The notes: generated by a model from the sequence alone, not told the origin. 64,000 bases of DNA from Microbacterium sp. UFMG61 (GCF_015354505.1 NZ_JACAFP010000007.1:37317-101316); one strand, 5' to 3'; positions 26,188-37,067 are shown, counted from the stretch's first letter. Program-made: numbers and translations.

Positions 26188-27099
26188 ATGAACCGCGTCG
26201 CCCTTCTGCTGCTCACGGCGATCGCTCCTCTCTCGTGGGGAACGACGTACCTCGTGACGACCGAGCTGCTCCCCTTCGGTCACCCGCTCCTGGCCGGGCT
26301 CCTCCGTGCACTCCCTGCGGGGATCATCGCGCTGGCGATCGGCAGGCGCCTGCCGTCCGGAGGATGGTGGCTGAAGTCGCTGGTTCTCGGAGTCCTCAAC
26401 ATCGGAGCGTTCTTCCCGCTGCTGTTCCTCGCCGCCGAGCGGCTGCCGGGAGGCGTCGCCGCAGCGGTCGCAGGGGTGCAACCGATGATCATCCTCGGCA
26501 TGAGCGCGCTCGTCCTGCGAGACCGGATACGACCGCTCACCGCGACCGCTGCCGTCGTGGGCGCGGGAGGCGTCGCCCTCGTCGTGCTGGGGCCCGCCGC
26601 ACATCTCGATGCCCTCGGAGTCCTGGCGGCACTCGGAGGCGTGACAGCGACGGCGCTCGGCATGATCCTCACGAAGCGGTGGGGCCGCCCTGCAGGCGTC
26701 GGCCCGGTATCGTACGCGGGATGGCAGCTGACGGCGGGCGGTCTCGTCCTCCTGCCGCTCACCCTGCTGTTCGAAGGCATCCCTGCCTCGATCGACGGCG
26801 GAGCCGTGCTCGGCTACCTGTGGCTGGGCTCAGTCGGAGGGCTGCTCGCCTATACGCTCTGGTTCCGCGGCATCCAGCTGCTGCCGGTCATCGCTCCGGG
26901 GCTGCTCGCTCTGCTCTCCCCCGTGGTCGCCACGCTGCTGGGCACGCTCGTGGCCGGCGAGACATTCACACCGCTCCAGGCACTCGGAATCGCACTGGTA
27001 CTCGTCGCGCTGGTCGTGGGCCAGCTGACGGCGCTCAGGACGACGCGTCGGTCATCGACTCCGGCCCGCGAGCAGGAGTTGCAGGCGTCCCGACCCTGA
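26188..27099 (+). CDS. EamA/DMT-family transporter
   Basis: A 303-residue integral membrane protein with ten predicted helices in two homologous EamA halves; the second begins near VLAALGGVTATALGMIL. Characteristic phrases are ISWGTTY-like PLSWGTTYLVT, GVAAAVAGVQPMIILGMSAL and LLALLSPVVATLLGTLVAGE. DMT proteins usually export amino acids, drugs or metabolites; substrate unknown here. Likely controlled by the divergent LysR protein. Ends six bases from ffh. Confidence 0.9.
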   Translation: MNRVALLLLTAIAPLSWGTTYLVTTELLPFGHPLLAGLLRALPAGIIALAIGRRLPSGGWWLKSLVLGVLNIGAFFPLLFLAAERLPGGVAAAVAGVQPMIILGMSALVLRDRIRPLTATAAVVGAGGVALVVLGPAAHLDALGVLAALGGVTATALGMILTKRWGRPAGVGPVSYAGWQLTAGGLVLLPLTLLFEGIPASIDGGAVLGYLWLGSVGGLLAYTLWFRGIQLLPVIAPGLLALLSPVVATLLGTLVAGETFTPLQALGIALVLVALVVGQLTALRTTRRSSTPAREQELQASRP

Positions 27100-27105
27100 C
27101 TCGCG

Positions 27106-28659
27106 TCAGTTCTTGCCGAAAAGCTTCTGGATCTCTGCGAGATCGGCCTCGCTCGGCACCTTCTGCCCGCCCAGACCGAAACCCGACCCCGTCGGGGTGG
27201 ATGCGCTGGCGATCCCCGCGTTCTCGGCGGCACGCTTCGCCGGGTTGCCCGAGCGCGAACCGCCCGACGACTTGCCCTTCTTGCCGCGCTTCGACGACGC
27301 CCCCGGCTTGCCCATGCCGGGCATCGACCCCATCCCGGGGATGTTCGGAGTGCCACCGCGTGCGACGGTCTTCATCATCTTCGCGGCCTGATCGAACCGC
27401 TGCACGAGCTGGTTGACGTCGGTGACGGTCATACCGGAGCCGCGGGCGATGCGCAGACGACGCGAGCCGTTGAGCACCTTCGGGTTGCGACGCTCTCCCG
27501 GAGTCATGGAGCGGATGATCGCCTCGGTGCGATCGATCTCGCGCTCGTCGAAGTCCTCGAGCTGCTGCTTCATCTGGCCCATGCCGGGGAGCATCCCCAG
27601 CATCTTCTTCATCGAGCCCATCTTCTTCATCTGCTGAAGCTGGTCGAGGAAGTCCTCGAGGGTGAACTGCTCGGTGGCGAGCTTCTCGGCCATCTTCATG
27701 GCCTCTTCCTCATCGAAGGCCTGCTGGGCCTGTTCGATGAGGGTCAGGATGTCGCCGAGGTCGAGGATTCGGCTCGCCATGCGATCGGGATGGAACGGCT
27801 CGAGGTCTTCGAGGCGCTCGCCGGTCGAGGCGAAGATGATGGGACGGCCGGTGACGGACGCCACCGACAGCGCGGCGCCACCACGGGCGTCACCGTCGAG
27901 CTTCGAGAGCACGACACCGGTGAAGTCGACGCCCTCCTGGAAGGCCTTGGCCGTGTTGACGGCGTCCTGACCGATCATGGCGTCGATGACGAAGAGGACT
28001 TCGTCGGGATCGACGGCTTTGCGGATGTTCGACGCCTGCTTCATCAGCTCGGCGTCGACGCCGAGGCGACCGGCCGTGTCGATGATCACGACGTCGTGCT
28101 GCTGACGACGGGCGTACTCGACTCCGTCTCGCGAGACCTTGACGGGGTCGCCGACTCCGTTGCCGGGCTCTGGCGCGTAGACGGTGGCACCCGCCTGCTC
28201 GGCGACCACCTGGAGCTGGTTGACCGCGTTGGGACGCTGAAGATCGGCAGCGACGAGCAGAGGCGTGTGCCCCTCGCTCTCGAGCTGCTTCGCGAGCTTT
28301 CCCGCGAACGTGGTCTTTCCCGATCCCTGAAGACCCGCGAGCATGATCACCGTCGGCGCGGTCTTCGCGAACTGCAGCCGTCGCTGCTCGCCGCCGAGGA
28401 TCTGCACGAGCTCCTCATTGACGATCTGCACGACCTGCTGCGCGGGGTTCAGCGCCTTGTTGACCTCATCGCCGAGTGCGCGCTCGCGCACCTTGGCGGT
28501 GAACTCCTTGACGACGGAGAGTGCGACGTCCGCGTCGAGCAGTGCGCGACGAATCTCACGGACGGTGCCGTCGACATCGGCCGCAGTGAGCTTTCCCTTC
28601 GTGCGCAGGTTGCGGAAGGTCTCGGTGAGCCGATCGGAGAGCGTGCCAAAGGTTGCCAT
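27106..28659 (-). CDS. ffh: Signal recognition particle protein Ffh
   Basis: A 517-residue SRP54 GTPase that delivers nascent membrane proteins to FtsY. N domain first, then G domain with [45 protein letters not shown]; the C-terminal M domain is Met-rich ([20 protein letters not shown]) and has the RNA-binding [12 protein letters not shown] Gly/Ser/Lys-rich tail follows. ftsY is encoded 3 kb away on the same strand. Confidence 0.97.
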   Translation of the reverse strand: MATFGTLSDRLTETFRNLRTKGKLTAADVDGTVREIRRALLDADVALSVVKEFTAKVRERALGDEVNKALNPAQQVVQIVNEELVQILGGEQRRLQFAKTAPTVIMLAGLQGSGKTTFAGKLAKQLESEGHTPLLVAADLQRPNAVNQLQVVAEQAGATVYAPEPGNGVGDPVKVSRDGVEYARRQQHDVVIIDTAGRLGVDAELMKQASNIRKAVDPDEVLFVIDAMIGQDAVNTAKAFQEGVDFTGVVLSKLDGDARGGAALSVASVTGRPIIFASTGERLEDLEPFHPDRMASRILDLGDILTLIEQAQQAFDEEEAMKMAEKLATEQFTLEDFLDQLQQMKKMGSMKKMLGMLPGMGQMKQQLEDFDEREIDRTEAIIRSMTPGERRNPKVLNGSRRLRIARGSGMTVTDVNQLVQRFDQAAKMMKTVARGGTPNIPGMGSMPGMGKPGASSKRGKKGKSSGGSRSGNPAKRAAENAGIASASTPTGSGFGLGGQKVPSEADLAEIQKLFGKN

Positions 28660-28733
28660 GGTGCTTCAGATTCTACGCGAGCCGCGGCTCCACGCTCAGC
28701 GCCGCGCGAAGTCACGCTTCGGGCCGCGTGCTT

Positions 28734-29330
28734 TCAGCCCTTCACCGCCACCCACGGGAGCTGGTCGATCGCCGCCGCGGCCTCGTCGAACCGATCTCCC
28801 ACCGAACCGCGCCCCGCGCCGCCCTCGGCCCACGCGCGCACGGCTGCGAGCACAGCCCCGGCCCAGGTCACCGCGACGATGTCCGCCACCATCGACGCCA
28901 CGCCGGACCGTCGCGCGAGGTCGGCAAGCGCTCCCGACAGGCGGGCCTGACGCCGTGCGGCATCCAGATCGAGTTCGTCCTCCAGCCCCATCGCTGTGGA
29001 GTTCGTCATGGCGAGGGCGAGGCTGTCCGGAGCGAAGTCCGCGACGAGGGCGGAGAGGATGCGCCGCACCTCGGAGCCCCGGCGGTCTTCGCGGACCGTG
29101 ACGAGATCGGAGACAGCCCGGTCGATGCGCTCATCCAAGCCCGACCAGAGCACATCGCTCTTCGACGTGAAGTAGTTGAAGAAGCTGGATCGGCTGACTC
29201 CCGCGCGCTGCGTGATGTCGGCGACGGAGGTCGCGTCGTACCCGCGCTCGAGGAACAGTTCGCACGCCGCCTCCGCGAGCGTCTCGCGAGAAGAGGCCCT
29301 GGGGCGGCCCGCCCGGCCTGGAATGCTCAT
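28734..29330 (-). CDS. TetR-family transcriptional regulator
   Basis: A 198-residue regulator. The N-terminal helix-turn-helix region is [20 protein letters not shown] then [20 protein letters not shown], a good TetR match; the C-terminal 140 residues are the variable ligand and dimer part. ATG 29330 is preferred; a GTG at 29336 is in frame. It is divergent from lipB, but a link to lipoate metabolism is unproven. Ligand unknown. Confidence 0.86.
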   Translation of the reverse strand: MSIPGRAGRPRASSRETLAEAACELFLERGYDATSVADITQRAGVSRSSFFNYFTSKSDVLWSGLDERIDRAVSDLVTVREDRRGSEVRRILSALVADFAPDSLALAMTNSTAMGLEDELDLDAARRQARLSGALADLARRSGVASMVADIVAVTWAGAVLAAVRAWAEGGAGRGSVGDRFDEAAAAIDQLPWVAVKG

Positions 29331-29427
29331 CCTCACACGCTACCGCGCGTCGCTCCTCGGCCGTCGGGCCGGCACGGAGGAGTATTGTTGGACGCAATCC
29401 ATCAAATGACTGAGAGCGGCCACGAGA

Positions 29428-30081
29428 ATGCTCGACATCCTGACCCCCGGCCTCGCGCCCCACTACGTGCCCTACACCGAGGGGTGGAATCTGCAGCGAC
29501 GCGTCCACGCCGACGTCGTCGACGGGACCAGACCGGACACCCTGATCCTTCTCGAGCACGAAGCCGTGTACACCGCGGGCAAGCGCACCGAACGCCAGGA
29601 GAGACCGCAGGACGGCACACCGGTGATCGATGTCGATCGCGGTGGCAAGATCACGTGGCACGGACCCGGCCAGCTCGTCGGCTACCCGATCGTACGTCTA
29701 CCCGAGCCCATGGACGTCGTCGCGCACGTCCGCCGCCTCGAGCGTCTTCTGATCGACGTGCTCCGCCCCATCGGCGTCGAGGGATATCAGGTCGAGGGCC
29801 GCAGCGGAGTGTGGGTACGCCGGCCGCTCTCGGAGGACAAGGTCGCAGCGATCGGCGTGCGCGTTCAGCAGGGCGTCACCATGCACGGGTTCGCGATCAA
29901 CTGCGACAACTCGCTGTCGGGCTTCCGCGACATCATTCCCTGCGGCATCACCGACGCGGGAGTCACCACCGTGAGCGAAGTCGTCGGAGCCGACATCTCG
30001 CCCGCCGACATCCTCGACGCCGTGACCACGGCTTTCCTCGCAGAATATTCACCCGCCGCCCACGCAGGAGCACTCGCATGA
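29428..30081 (+). CDS. lipB: Octanoyltransferase LipB
   Basis: Transfers the octanoyl chain from acyl carrier protein to lipoyl domains, the first step of lipoate synthesis. The 217-residue protein has the signature [17 protein letters not shown] near residue 72, the catalytic lysine in KVAAIGVRV, and the acyl-binding cysteine in FRDIIPCGI. Its stop overlaps the lipA start (ATGA). Confidence 0.96.
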   Translation: MLDILTPGLAPHYVPYTEGWNLQRRVHADVVDGTRPDTLILLEHEAVYTAGKRTERQERPQDGTPVIDVDRGGKITWHGPGQLVGYPIVRLPEPMDVVAHVRRLERLLIDVLRPIGVEGYQVEGRSGVWVRRPLSEDKVAAIGVRVQQGVTMHGFAINCDNSLSGFRDIIPCGITDAGVTTVSEVVGADISPADILDAVTTAFLAEYSPAAHAGALA

Positions 30082-31067
30082 CCGCCGCACCCGAGGGACG
30101 CAAGCTCCTTCGCCTCGAGATCCGCAATTCCGAGACGCCGATCGAGCGCAAGCCCGAATGGATCAAGACGAAGGCGAAGATGGGTCCCGAGTACACGGCC
30201 CTGCACTCCCTCGTGAAGAGCGAGGACCTGCACACGGTCTGCCAGGAAGCCGGCTGCCCCAACATCTTCGAGTGCTGGGAGGACCGCGAGGCGACGTTCC
30301 TGATCGGGGGTTCGCAGTGCACCCGGCGCTGTGACTTCTGCCAGATCGACACCGGAAAGCCCGACGCCTACGACACCGACGAGCCCCGCCGTGTCGCCGA
30401 GAGCGTGGTGCGGATGAACCTGCGCTACGCGACCGTCACGAGTGTCGCGCGCGACGACCTCCCCGACACCGGCGCCTGGCTCAACGCCGAGACGGTCCGC
30501 AAGATCCACGAGCTCAACCCGAACACCGGCGTCGAGCTGCTCGCCAACGAGCACAACGCGGACCCGGCCTTCCTCGGGCAGATCTTCGACGCTCGCCCGG
30601 AAGTGTTCGCCCACAACGTCGAGACGGTGCCGCGCATCTTCAAGCGCATCCGCCCGGCCTTCCGCTATGAGCGCTCTCTCGACGTGATCACCCAGGCGCG
30701 CAACGCCGGACTCATCACGAAGTCCAACCTGATCCTCGGCATGGGCGAAGAGCCGGAAGAAGTCGTCCAAGCGCTGAACGACCTGCATGACGCCGGTTGC
30801 GACATCATCACCATCACGCAGTATCTGCGCCCCTCGCCGCGCCACCTCCCCGTCTCGCGATGGGTGAAGCCCGCGGAGTTCGTGGACTTCAAGGAGGAGG
30901 CGGAGCGAATCGGTTTCCTCGGTGTCCTCGCCGGTCCGCTCGTGCGCTCGTCGTACCGCGCCGGGCGCCTGTGGGCACAGTCCATGGTGTCCAAGGGGCG
31001 AGAGATCCCCCCGCACCTGGCACACATCGCCGAGAGTGCGGATCTGGGCTTCGCCCAGGCCGTGTGA
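30078..31067 (+). CDS. lipA: Lipoyl synthase LipA
   Basis: A 329-residue radical-SAM enzyme that inserts two sulfurs into octanoyl-protein. The auxiliary cluster cysteines lie in [13 protein letters not shown], the radical-SAM cluster in CTRRCDFCQ, and the C-terminal serine ligand in LVRSSYRAG. Length and motifs are complete. Translationally coupled to lipB. Confidence 0.97.
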   Translation: MTAAPEGRKLLRLEIRNSETPIERKPEWIKTKAKMGPEYTALHSLVKSEDLHTVCQEAGCPNIFECWEDREATFLIGGSQCTRRCDFCQIDTGKPDAYDTDEPRRVAESVVRMNLRYATVTSVARDDLPDTGAWLNAETVRKIHELNPNTGVELLANEHNADPAFLGQIFDARPEVFAHNVETVPRIFKRIRPAFRYERSLDVITQARNAGLITKSNLILGMGEEPEEVVQALNDLHDAGCDIITITQYLRPSPRHLPVSRWVKPAEFVDFKEEAERIGFLGVLAGPLVRSSYRAGRLWAQSMVSKGREIPPHLAHIAESADLGFAQAV

Positions 31068-31077
31068 CGCTGTCGCC

Positions 31078-31578
31078 TCAGTCGGCGCTCATGACCGACT
31101 GGACGCTGCCGTCGGATCCGAGATTCACGAGCAGGACGTCGTCGGTGGTGTCCGCGTCGAGCGCGTACTCGAGCACCGCGAACGGCTCCGAGCCTCCGTG
31201 TTCGTCGGCCAGGATCGTCATGCTCATCAGCTTGAGAGAGCGGATGATGTCGACTGCGGCATCGCCGCTCACGTCGACGAGGACGTCTTCGAGTTCGTCA
31301 CCGTAGGCCTCCTGCTGCTGCAGGATGTACTCGGTCACCTCGCTCGTGCGGTCATCGACCTCCGACAGCATCCCCCGTCGCGCTGTGGCATCCACGGTCT
31401 CCAGACCGGCGATCAGCGATGCGGCGATGTCGAGCGCGTCCGCGGACACGTCGTCCTGGTCCGGGGCGGTGAGGTCGACGGTGACACTCTGGTCGCCGAG
31501 CTCCACGGTCTCCGACCAGAAGATCGAGCCGTCGGGCCCTGAGGACAGGAGTCCGAAGTAGTCGTGTTCGATCGCCAT
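31078..31578 (-). CDS. DUF2004 domain-containing protein
   Basis: A 166-residue acidic protein starting MAIEHDYFGLL and containing IFWSETVELGDQSVTVDLTA. This matches the DUF2004 family of unknown function. No signal peptide or membrane helix. It lies between convergent lipA and the ftsY gene on its own strand, 42 bases downstream of ftsY. Confidence 0.72.
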   Translation of the reverse strand: MAIEHDYFGLLSSGPDGSIFWSETVELGDQSVTVDLTAPDQDDVSADALDIAASLIAGLETVDATARRGMLSEVDDRTSEVTEYILQQQEAYGDELEDVLVDVSGDAAVDIIRSLKLMSMTILADEHGGSEPFAVLEYALDADTTDDVLLVNLGSDGSVQSVMSAD

Positions 31579-31620
31579 AACGCTATGAAACCAGCCTCGT
31601 GCTCGTGACGGTAGTCCTGT

Positions 31621-32493
31621 TCAGCCGACCATCGATTGGACGAAAACATGCGGGGTGAATCCGGTCAGGTCGTCGATTCCCTCACCCTGGCCGAGAAGCT
31701 TGACCGGGATGCCGGTTCGTTCTTGGACCGCGAGCACGAATCCCCCCTTGGCCGATCCGTCGAGCTTGGTGATCACGAGTCCCGTGACACCGGCGTGCTC
31801 GAGGAAGGCCTCCGCCTGCATGACCCCGTTCTGCCCGGTGGTCGCATCGAGGACGAGGAGAACCTCGCTGATCGGCGCCTGCTTCTCGATGACGCGGCGG
31901 ATCTTGGACAGCTCGTCCATCAGGCCGCCCTTGGTGTGCAGGCGGCCGGCGGTGTCGATGATCGCGATCTCGATCCCTTCCCGCTGTGCGTACTCGACGG
32001 TCTGGTACGCGACGGACGCCGGGTCCTGACCCTCCTGCTGAGGACGGACGATGGCCGCTCCCCCGCGCTGGGCCCAGGTCGCGAGCTGATCCACCGCGGC
32101 AGCGCGGAACGTGTCCGCCGCACCCACGACCACGCTGCGCTGATACCCGCGCAGGAACTTCGTGAACTTGCCGATCGTCGTGGTCTTGCCGACTCCGTTC
32201 ACACCGACGACGAGAACCACCGCCGGACGTTCTGTGAGCTTGAGGGTCGTGTCGAACTTGGCGAAATGCTCCTCGAGCGTCTCGCGGAGCATGCGCTGCA
32301 GATCCTGAGGATCGGTCGTGCGGTAGCGCTCGACCTTCTCTCGCAGCTCGTCGACCACGCGCTCGCTGATGTCAGGACCGAAGTCGGCCGTGATGAGAGC
32401 CGTCTCGAGGTCCTCCCAGGTCGTCTCGTCGATCGTGGGCTTGACGAACATCCCGCGCAGCGCACGGGTGAGGGACCAGGACTTCTCCGCCAT
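31621..32493 (-). CDS. ftsY: SRP receptor FtsY
   Basis: A 290-residue GTPase that receives SRP-ribosome complexes at the membrane. N domain (SLTRALRGMFV), then [54 protein letters not shown] and ITKLDGSAKGGFVLAV. The long acidic A domain of proteobacterial FtsY is absent, as usual in actinobacteria. It starts only 28 bases from a divergent hydrolase gene. Confidence 0.96.
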   Translation of the reverse strand: MAEKSWSLTRALRGMFVKPTIDETTWEDLETALITADFGPDISERVVDELREKVERYRTTDPQDLQRMLRETLEEHFAKFDTTLKLTERPAVVLVVGVNGVGKTTTIGKFTKFLRGYQRSVVVGAADTFRAAAVDQLATWAQRGGAAIVRPQQEGQDPASVAYQTVEYAQREGIEIAIIDTAGRLHTKGGLMDELSKIRRVIEKQAPISEVLLVLDATTGQNGVMQAEAFLEHAGVTGLVITKLDGSAKGGFVLAVQERTGIPVKLLGQGEGIDDLTGFTPHVFVQSMVG

Positions 32494-32521
32494 GAGTCCA
32501 GCCTACGGGTAGCATCCTGAG

Positions 32522-33187
32522 ATGCCTCACGAACGCGTCTTCGTCCACGGCTCCGGACGGCGCGGCATCGAGGCCTGGCCGGAGAAGGATGCCTCGGCCG
32601 GCGAGTTCCTCGGGCTCACCCAGGGTCTCTCGATCGCCGATCAGGTCAGCGCGCTCCGCTCACGATGCGAGAGGCGTCGAGTCATCGTGTTCGCGCACTC
32701 CATCGGCGCGATTCCGGCCGTGATCGCCGCACGCGACCTGGACCTCGCAGCACTCGTCCTCATCGAGCCGGCTCTCTATGACATCGCACGGGGAGACGCC
32801 GCCGTCGAGCGGCACATCGGCATCGTCACCGAAGCGAGGTCCGTCGCGGAGGCCGGAGATCTGCCGGGCTTCTGGGCGATCATGCGTCCACTCATGTTCG
32901 GCGGCCACTTCGACGGTGCTCTCTGGGACGAGGAACGGGCCCTGGCGGCGCGCTGGGCATGCACGAATCTGCCCTGGGGCCACGGAGCGCGCGCACAGAT
33001 GGTGGACGGCATCCCCACTCTGGTCGTCACCGGGGGCTGGAACGACGAGTACGAGCAGATCGCGAGGGTCCTCCGGGATCGCGGTGCGAGGCACGAGATC
33101 GTTCCGGGCCATGGTCACCGGCCGCAGGATTCGTCGCGTTTCACCGACGTCGTCGGCGCGTTCGAATCGACGCTCTTCCCTGGGTGA
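32522..33187 (+). CDS. Alpha/beta hydrolase
   Basis: A 221-residue protein with VFVHGSGRRG (oxyanion HGxG) near the start, nucleophile elbow FAHSIGAIPA (Ser near residue 61) and GHGHRPQD with the catalytic His near 200. A short lid region (residues 100-150) is present. Substrate unknown. It is divergent from ftsY and convergent with smc. Confidence 0.8.
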   Translation: MPHERVFVHGSGRRGIEAWPEKDASAGEFLGLTQGLSIADQVSALRSRCERRRVIVFAHSIGAIPAVIAARDLDLAALVLIEPALYDIARGDAAVERHIGIVTEARSVAEAGDLPGFWAIMRPLMFGGHFDGALWDEERALAARWACTNLPWGHGARAQMVDGIPTLVVTGGWNDEYEQIARVLRDRGARHEIVPGHGHRPQDSSRFTDVVGAFESTLFPG

Positions 33188-33215
33188 GCTCCGAGTAGGA
33201 CGCCCAGGAGAGCGG

Positions 33216-36200
33216 TCAGTTCGCTGGGGACGCCCTGTCGCCCACTCGCTGCCCGACGACCGCGGACATGCCGTCCTGACGCATCGAGACGCCGTAGAGG
33301 GCATCTGCGATCTCCATCGTGCGCTTCTGGTGCGTGATGATGAGAAGCTGGGAGCTCTCGCGAAGCTGCTCGAAGACGGTCAGGAGCCGCCCCAGGTTGG
33401 CATCGTCGAGAGCCGCTTCGACCTCGTCGAGGATGTAGAAGGGGCTGGGACGCGCCTTGAAGATGGCGACGAGAAGCGCGACGGCCGCAAGCGACCGCTC
33501 GCCGCCCGAGAGCAGCGACAGTCGCTCGATCTTCTTGCCCACGGGACGCACAGAGACTTCGATTCCCGTGGTGAGCATGTTCTCCGGATCCGTGAGCGAG
33601 ATGCTGCCGGATCCACCGGGGAACAGCAGCGGGAAGACCTCGCCGAACGCTTCACGCGTGTCGTCGAAGGCGCTCGCGAAGATGGTCTGCATCCGCTCGT
33701 CCAGGTCGGCGATGATCGTCAGAAGATCCTGCCGGGTCTGCGTGAGATCGCTCAGCTGCTCCGTGAGGAAGGCATGCCGTTGCTCGAGAGCCGCGAACTC
33801 CTCGAGAGCGAGCGGGTTGACGCGTCCCAGCTGCGCGAGCTTGCGCTCCGCGTCGGCGAGACGCCGTTGCTGAATCCGTCGATCGAAGGGAATCGCAGTG
33901 TCGTCGGGGCCACCATCGTCTGCGCCGTCAGCGGTCCCCGCGCCGGGATCGCGTGGAACAAGCTGATCAGGACCATATTCTGCAACGAGAATATCTTCGT
34001 CGAGCGCAAGCTCCGACCCCACCCGCTCCAAGAGGCTGTGCAGGTGAAGCTTCTTCTCGTGAATCTGCAGCTCGAGTCCGTGCACGCTTTCGGTGAGTCC
34101 TGCCAGTCGCTCGCGCAGCGAGGTCTCCTGAGCGCGCAGCGCCGTCAGCTCCTGGTTCTGAGCGGACCGCGCCGCTTCGGCTTCGGCCAGAGCGACCCGC
34201 GCTTCGGTGACGGAGCGGTCGATGGAGTCGAGGATGCGGGGAAGCTCGTCGGCGACTCCCGCTGCTGACTCGCGCTGAGCGCGCCGGATCACGGCACGGC
34301 GGGCAGCCTCAGCGGCGGCATCGCGTTCCTGCTCTCGCTGGCGTTCGAGAGCGACGACCCTCGCCTGAGCGGCGCGCACCCGCTCCCGCAGAGTCTCGAT
34401 CTCGAGTCGGGCGCGGATCTCGTTCTCGCGGGCCGACTCCAGCGCCTCGAGCAGACCGTCACGCGCTGACGCATCGAGGACCGGACGGGGTGTGGACACC
34501 ACGGCTTCGACCTCAGCCTTCGCCTTCTCGGCCTTCGCCTCCGCATCCTCCACCGCCGCCTGCGCCTGCGCGAGGCCGCTCTCGAGCCTCTCGCACTCGG
34601 CGACGGCCGACTCATGCGTCACGGTGATGCGATTGATCTGCTCGGCGTGGCTGGCGAGCGCTGCATCGTGCTCGCGGAGGGTCCGGAGAGCATCCTTCGC
34701 ATGTCGGCGCGATGCCTCCACGGTCTCGTTCGCCTCCTCGCGGGCGTCGCGCAGCGAATCGACGATCACCTGCACCTCGGCGAGCCGTTCGTCGGCCGCG
34801 TCCCGCTCAGCCGCAAGCTCGAGGCGCGATCGCTCCCCGCCGGAACCAGTGCGCAGCGTCTGCGCCGTGACCACGTCGCCCGCAGTGGTGACGATCGTCG
34901 TCGTGACGTCTCCCGTCACGTCGAGGGTCGCTCGCGCCACGCGCGCAGCTGCGAGATCGTCCGCGATGAGGACGTGGGCAAGGATTCCGAGCACACCTTC
35001 AGGGGCGGTCACGGTGTCGGTCGCGGGCGTGACGCCTGCGACAGCAGTCAGCTCGACGGAGGGACGGATGCCGTCGGCGACGACGAAGTCGACCACTCCT
35101 CGACGCTGTTCCGCGACGTCCGCGGCGAGGGCGAAGGCATCCGCGGAACGCTCGACGAGCACACCTTCCGCGAGCGGGCCCAGCACCGCGGCGATCGCCG
35201 CTTCGAAACCGGCCCTGACCTGCACGGAGTCACCGACCAGCCCGCGGATACCTGCTCCCCCGCCCTTGACGATCTCGGCTGCACCTCCCGAGATCGAGAG
35301 CGCGCTTCCGAGAGCCGCTGACTTGGCCATGAGCGCATCGACCTCACGCTCGGCAGCATGGAGACGTTCCCGGAGCGCTTCTCGTTCGGATTCCGCGGCC
35401 GTCGCGGCGCGCTGCGCACTCTCGTACGCGGCGGAGTGCTCTGCAGCCGTTCCTTCCGGAGCCTCGGCCTCGTCGATCGCATCAAGAGCCTCGGCAGCCT
35501 CACGGCGCCGGTTGTTCGCCGCCTCGAGGGCGTTCTCCTGGCGCAGCACGGCGCCACGCACGGCGGCGAGAGCCGATGCCGCCGCATCGGCCGTACCCCG
35601 CAGCGAGCTGAGTCGCATGTCGTATTCCGACACCAGCGCGCTCTGCTCTGCGATGTCGACATCGAGTGTGTCCAGCTCTGCGCGCGCGAGCACGACCTCT
35701 CGGCTCGCCGTACTCGCCGCGTCCTGAGCATCGCCGAGCCCCGCCGAGATCGCCGCGATCTCGTCCTGCGCGTCGTCGATCGTGCTCTGAGTGACCGTCA
35801 CCGCCGTCACGGCGGCATCGTCCTCCTCCGAACCGAGGAGAGCGAGGCGCTGGTTCGCGAGCGTATAGAGCCCGCGCATCCGCTCCTGCACCTGCTCCAG
35901 TCCGAAAGCCACACCCCGCGCCTGATCGACAGCCACGGAATTCTGGTCCTGTTCGAGTCGGGCGATGCTCGCCCGCACCGCTTCGGCCTGATCGCTGAGG
36001 ACCAACCGCTCGGTGTGGCGTTCGTTCTCGGTGCGAGTGTGATCGGCGAGAGCCGTGCGCAGGGCGACGACGTCGTCGGCGAAGATCCGAGCCTTGGCGT
36101 CGCGGACGACGGCTGCGATCGTCTGCGCCTCCCGCGCGATCTCCGCCTGCCGTCCCAGTGGTTTGAGCTGCCTCCGGATCTCGACGGCGAGGTCACTCAG

Positions 36201-36770
36201 ACGGGTGAGATTGGTCTCCATCGCGTCGAGCTTGCGGAGAGTCTTCTCCTTGCGGCGCCGATGCTTCAGAATTCCCGCCGCTTCCTCGATGAAGCCGCGG
36301 CGGTCCTCGGGCGACGCCTGGAGCACTGTGTCGAGTCGCCCCTGCCCCACGATCACATGCATCTCGCGACCGAGACCGGAATCGCTCAGCAGCTCCTGCA
36401 CGTCCAACAGGCGGCAGTTCTCCCCGTTGATCGCATACTCGCTCGAGCCGCTCCGGAACAGCGTCCTACTGATCGTGACCTCGGCGTAGTCGATCGGCAG
36501 AGCACCGTCGCTGTTGTCGATCGTGAGCTGGACCTCCGCCCGCCCCAGAGGCCCGCGAGTCGAGGTACCCGCGAAGATGACGTCCTCCATCTTGCCGCCC
36601 CGGAGCGTCTTCGCGCCCTGTTCGCCCATGACCCAGGCCAGAGCGTCGACGACGTTCGACTTGCCGGATCCGTTCGGCCCGACGATGCAGGTGACTCCCG
36701 GTTCGAAGACGAAACTCGTCGGCTGCGCGAAGGACTTGAACCCTTTGAGGGTCAGGCTCTTCAGATGCAT
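33216..36770 (-). CDS. smc: Chromosome segregation protein SMC
   Basis: An 1184-residue SMC ATPase that with ScpA/ScpB organises and segregates chromosomes. The N-terminal head has CIVGPNGSGKSNVVDALAWV; long coiled coils flank a hinge near residue 500-640 (GIRGLVGDSVQVRAGFEAAI); the C-terminal head has LSGGERSLAAVALLVAIF and FYILDEVEAALDDANLGRLL. ATG 36770 gives the family start MHLKSLTLKGFKSF. Upstream is the divergent promoter of the GNAT/ABC locus. Confidence 0.97.
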   Translation of the reverse strand: MHLKSLTLKGFKSFAQPTSFVFEPGVTCIVGPNGSGKSNVVDALAWVMGEQGAKTLRGGKMEDVIFAGTSTRGPLGRAEVQLTIDNSDGALPIDYAEVTISRTLFRSGSSEYAINGENCRLLDVQELLSDSGLGREMHVIVGQGRLDTVLQASPEDRRGFIEEAAGILKHRRRKEKTLRKLDAMETNLTRLSDLAVEIRRQLKPLGRQAEIAREAQTIAAVVRDAKARIFADDVVALRTALADHTRTENERHTERLVLSDQAEAVRASIARLEQDQNSVAVDQARGVAFGLEQVQERMRGLYTLANQRLALLGSEEDDAAVTAVTVTQSTIDDAQDEIAAISAGLGDAQDAASTASREVVLARAELDTLDVDIAEQSALVSEYDMRLSSLRGTADAAASALAAVRGAVLRQENALEAANNRRREAAEALDAIDEAEAPEGTAAEHSAAYESAQRAATAAESEREALRERLHAAEREVDALMAKSAALGSALSISGGAAEIVKGGGAGIRGLVGDSVQVRAGFEAAIAAVLGPLAEGVLVERSADAFALAADVAEQRRGVVDFVVADGIRPSVELTAVAGVTPATDTVTAPEGVLGILAHVLIADDLAAARVARATLDVTGDVTTTIVTTAGDVVTAQTLRTGSGGERSRLELAAERDAADERLAEVQVIVDSLRDAREEANETVEASRRHAKDALRTLREHDAALASHAEQINRITVTHESAVAECERLESGLAQAQAAVEDAEAKAEKAKAEVEAVVSTPRPVLDASARDGLLEALESARENEIRARLEIETLRERVRAAQARVVALERQREQERDAAAEAARRAVIRRAQRESAAGVADELPRILDSIDRSVTEARVALAEAEAARSAQNQELTALRAQETSLRERLAGLTESVHGLELQIHEKKLHLHSLLERVGSELALDEDILVAEYGPDQLVPRDPGAGTADGADDGGPDDTAIPFDRRIQQRRLADAERKLAQLGRVNPLALEEFAALEQRHAFLTEQLSDLTQTRQDLLTIIADLDERMQTIFASAFDDTREAFGEVFPLLFPGGSGSISLTDPENMLTTGIEVSVRPVGKKIERLSLLSGGERSLAAVALLVAIFKARPSPFYILDEVEAALDDANLGRLLTVFEQLRESSQLLIITHQKRTMEIADALYGVSMRQDGMSAVVGQRVGDRASPAN

Positions 36771-36898
36771 TCGCGCGCCGCGCTTCCGGGGTGGATCACG
36801 CCCATACGCTACCGGAATCACGCGGATCTCTCGGCATCCCGCGCGGGTTCATGGCGAACTTCGATCAGTCGCGACACGCCGATTCCGGCCACTCGTGC

Positions 36899-36928
36899 TT
36901 GACGGACACGCCCGGGTTTCGCTACCGT
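36899..36928 (+). promoter_or_regulatory. Probable promoter of the GNAT/ABC locus
   Basis: TTGACG (36899-36904) and TACCGT (36923-36928) are 18 bases apart, matching the actinobacterial pattern of a good -35 with a TAnnnT -10. Transcription would begin near 36935, about 28 bases before the small ORF. An inverted repeat (GTAACCTCC at 36927-36935, GGAGGTTAC at 36952-36960) straddles the expected start point, an operator-like position. Confidence 0.5.
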
Positions 36929-36962
36929 AACCTCCGGATCGCCACACGAAAGGAGGTTACCG

Positions 36963-37067
36963 ATGATGATCACACTCACCGCACAGGCCACGAGCCTCGC
37001 CGCGCCATTCGCGCCGCGCACTGCGCACTCGGTAACCGCCGGCGTCCGTCTCCGCACGCTTTCGTAG
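36963..37067 (+). CDS. 34-residue small ORF, possible leader peptide
   Basis: ATG ATG follows AAAGGAGGTTACCG, the best ribosome binding site in the window. The 34-residue peptide begins MMITLTAQATSLAAPFAP, is rich in Ala, Thr, Ser and Arg and has no Cys. GGTTACCG just before the ATG (36955-36962) can pair with CGGTAACC inside the ORF (37030-37037), so translation and RNA folding would interact. I recognise no family. It may be a regulatory leader for the downstream acetyltransferase and transporter genes or a genuine micropeptide. Confidence 0.5.
   Translation: MMITLTAQATSLAAPFAPRTAHSVTAGVRLRTLS

Noticed and set aside
36927-36960. Hairpin sequestering the small ORF ribosome binding site
   Set aside because: If the predicted promoter is used, the left arm lies at or before the transcription start and would not be in the RNA; an operator role is more likely.
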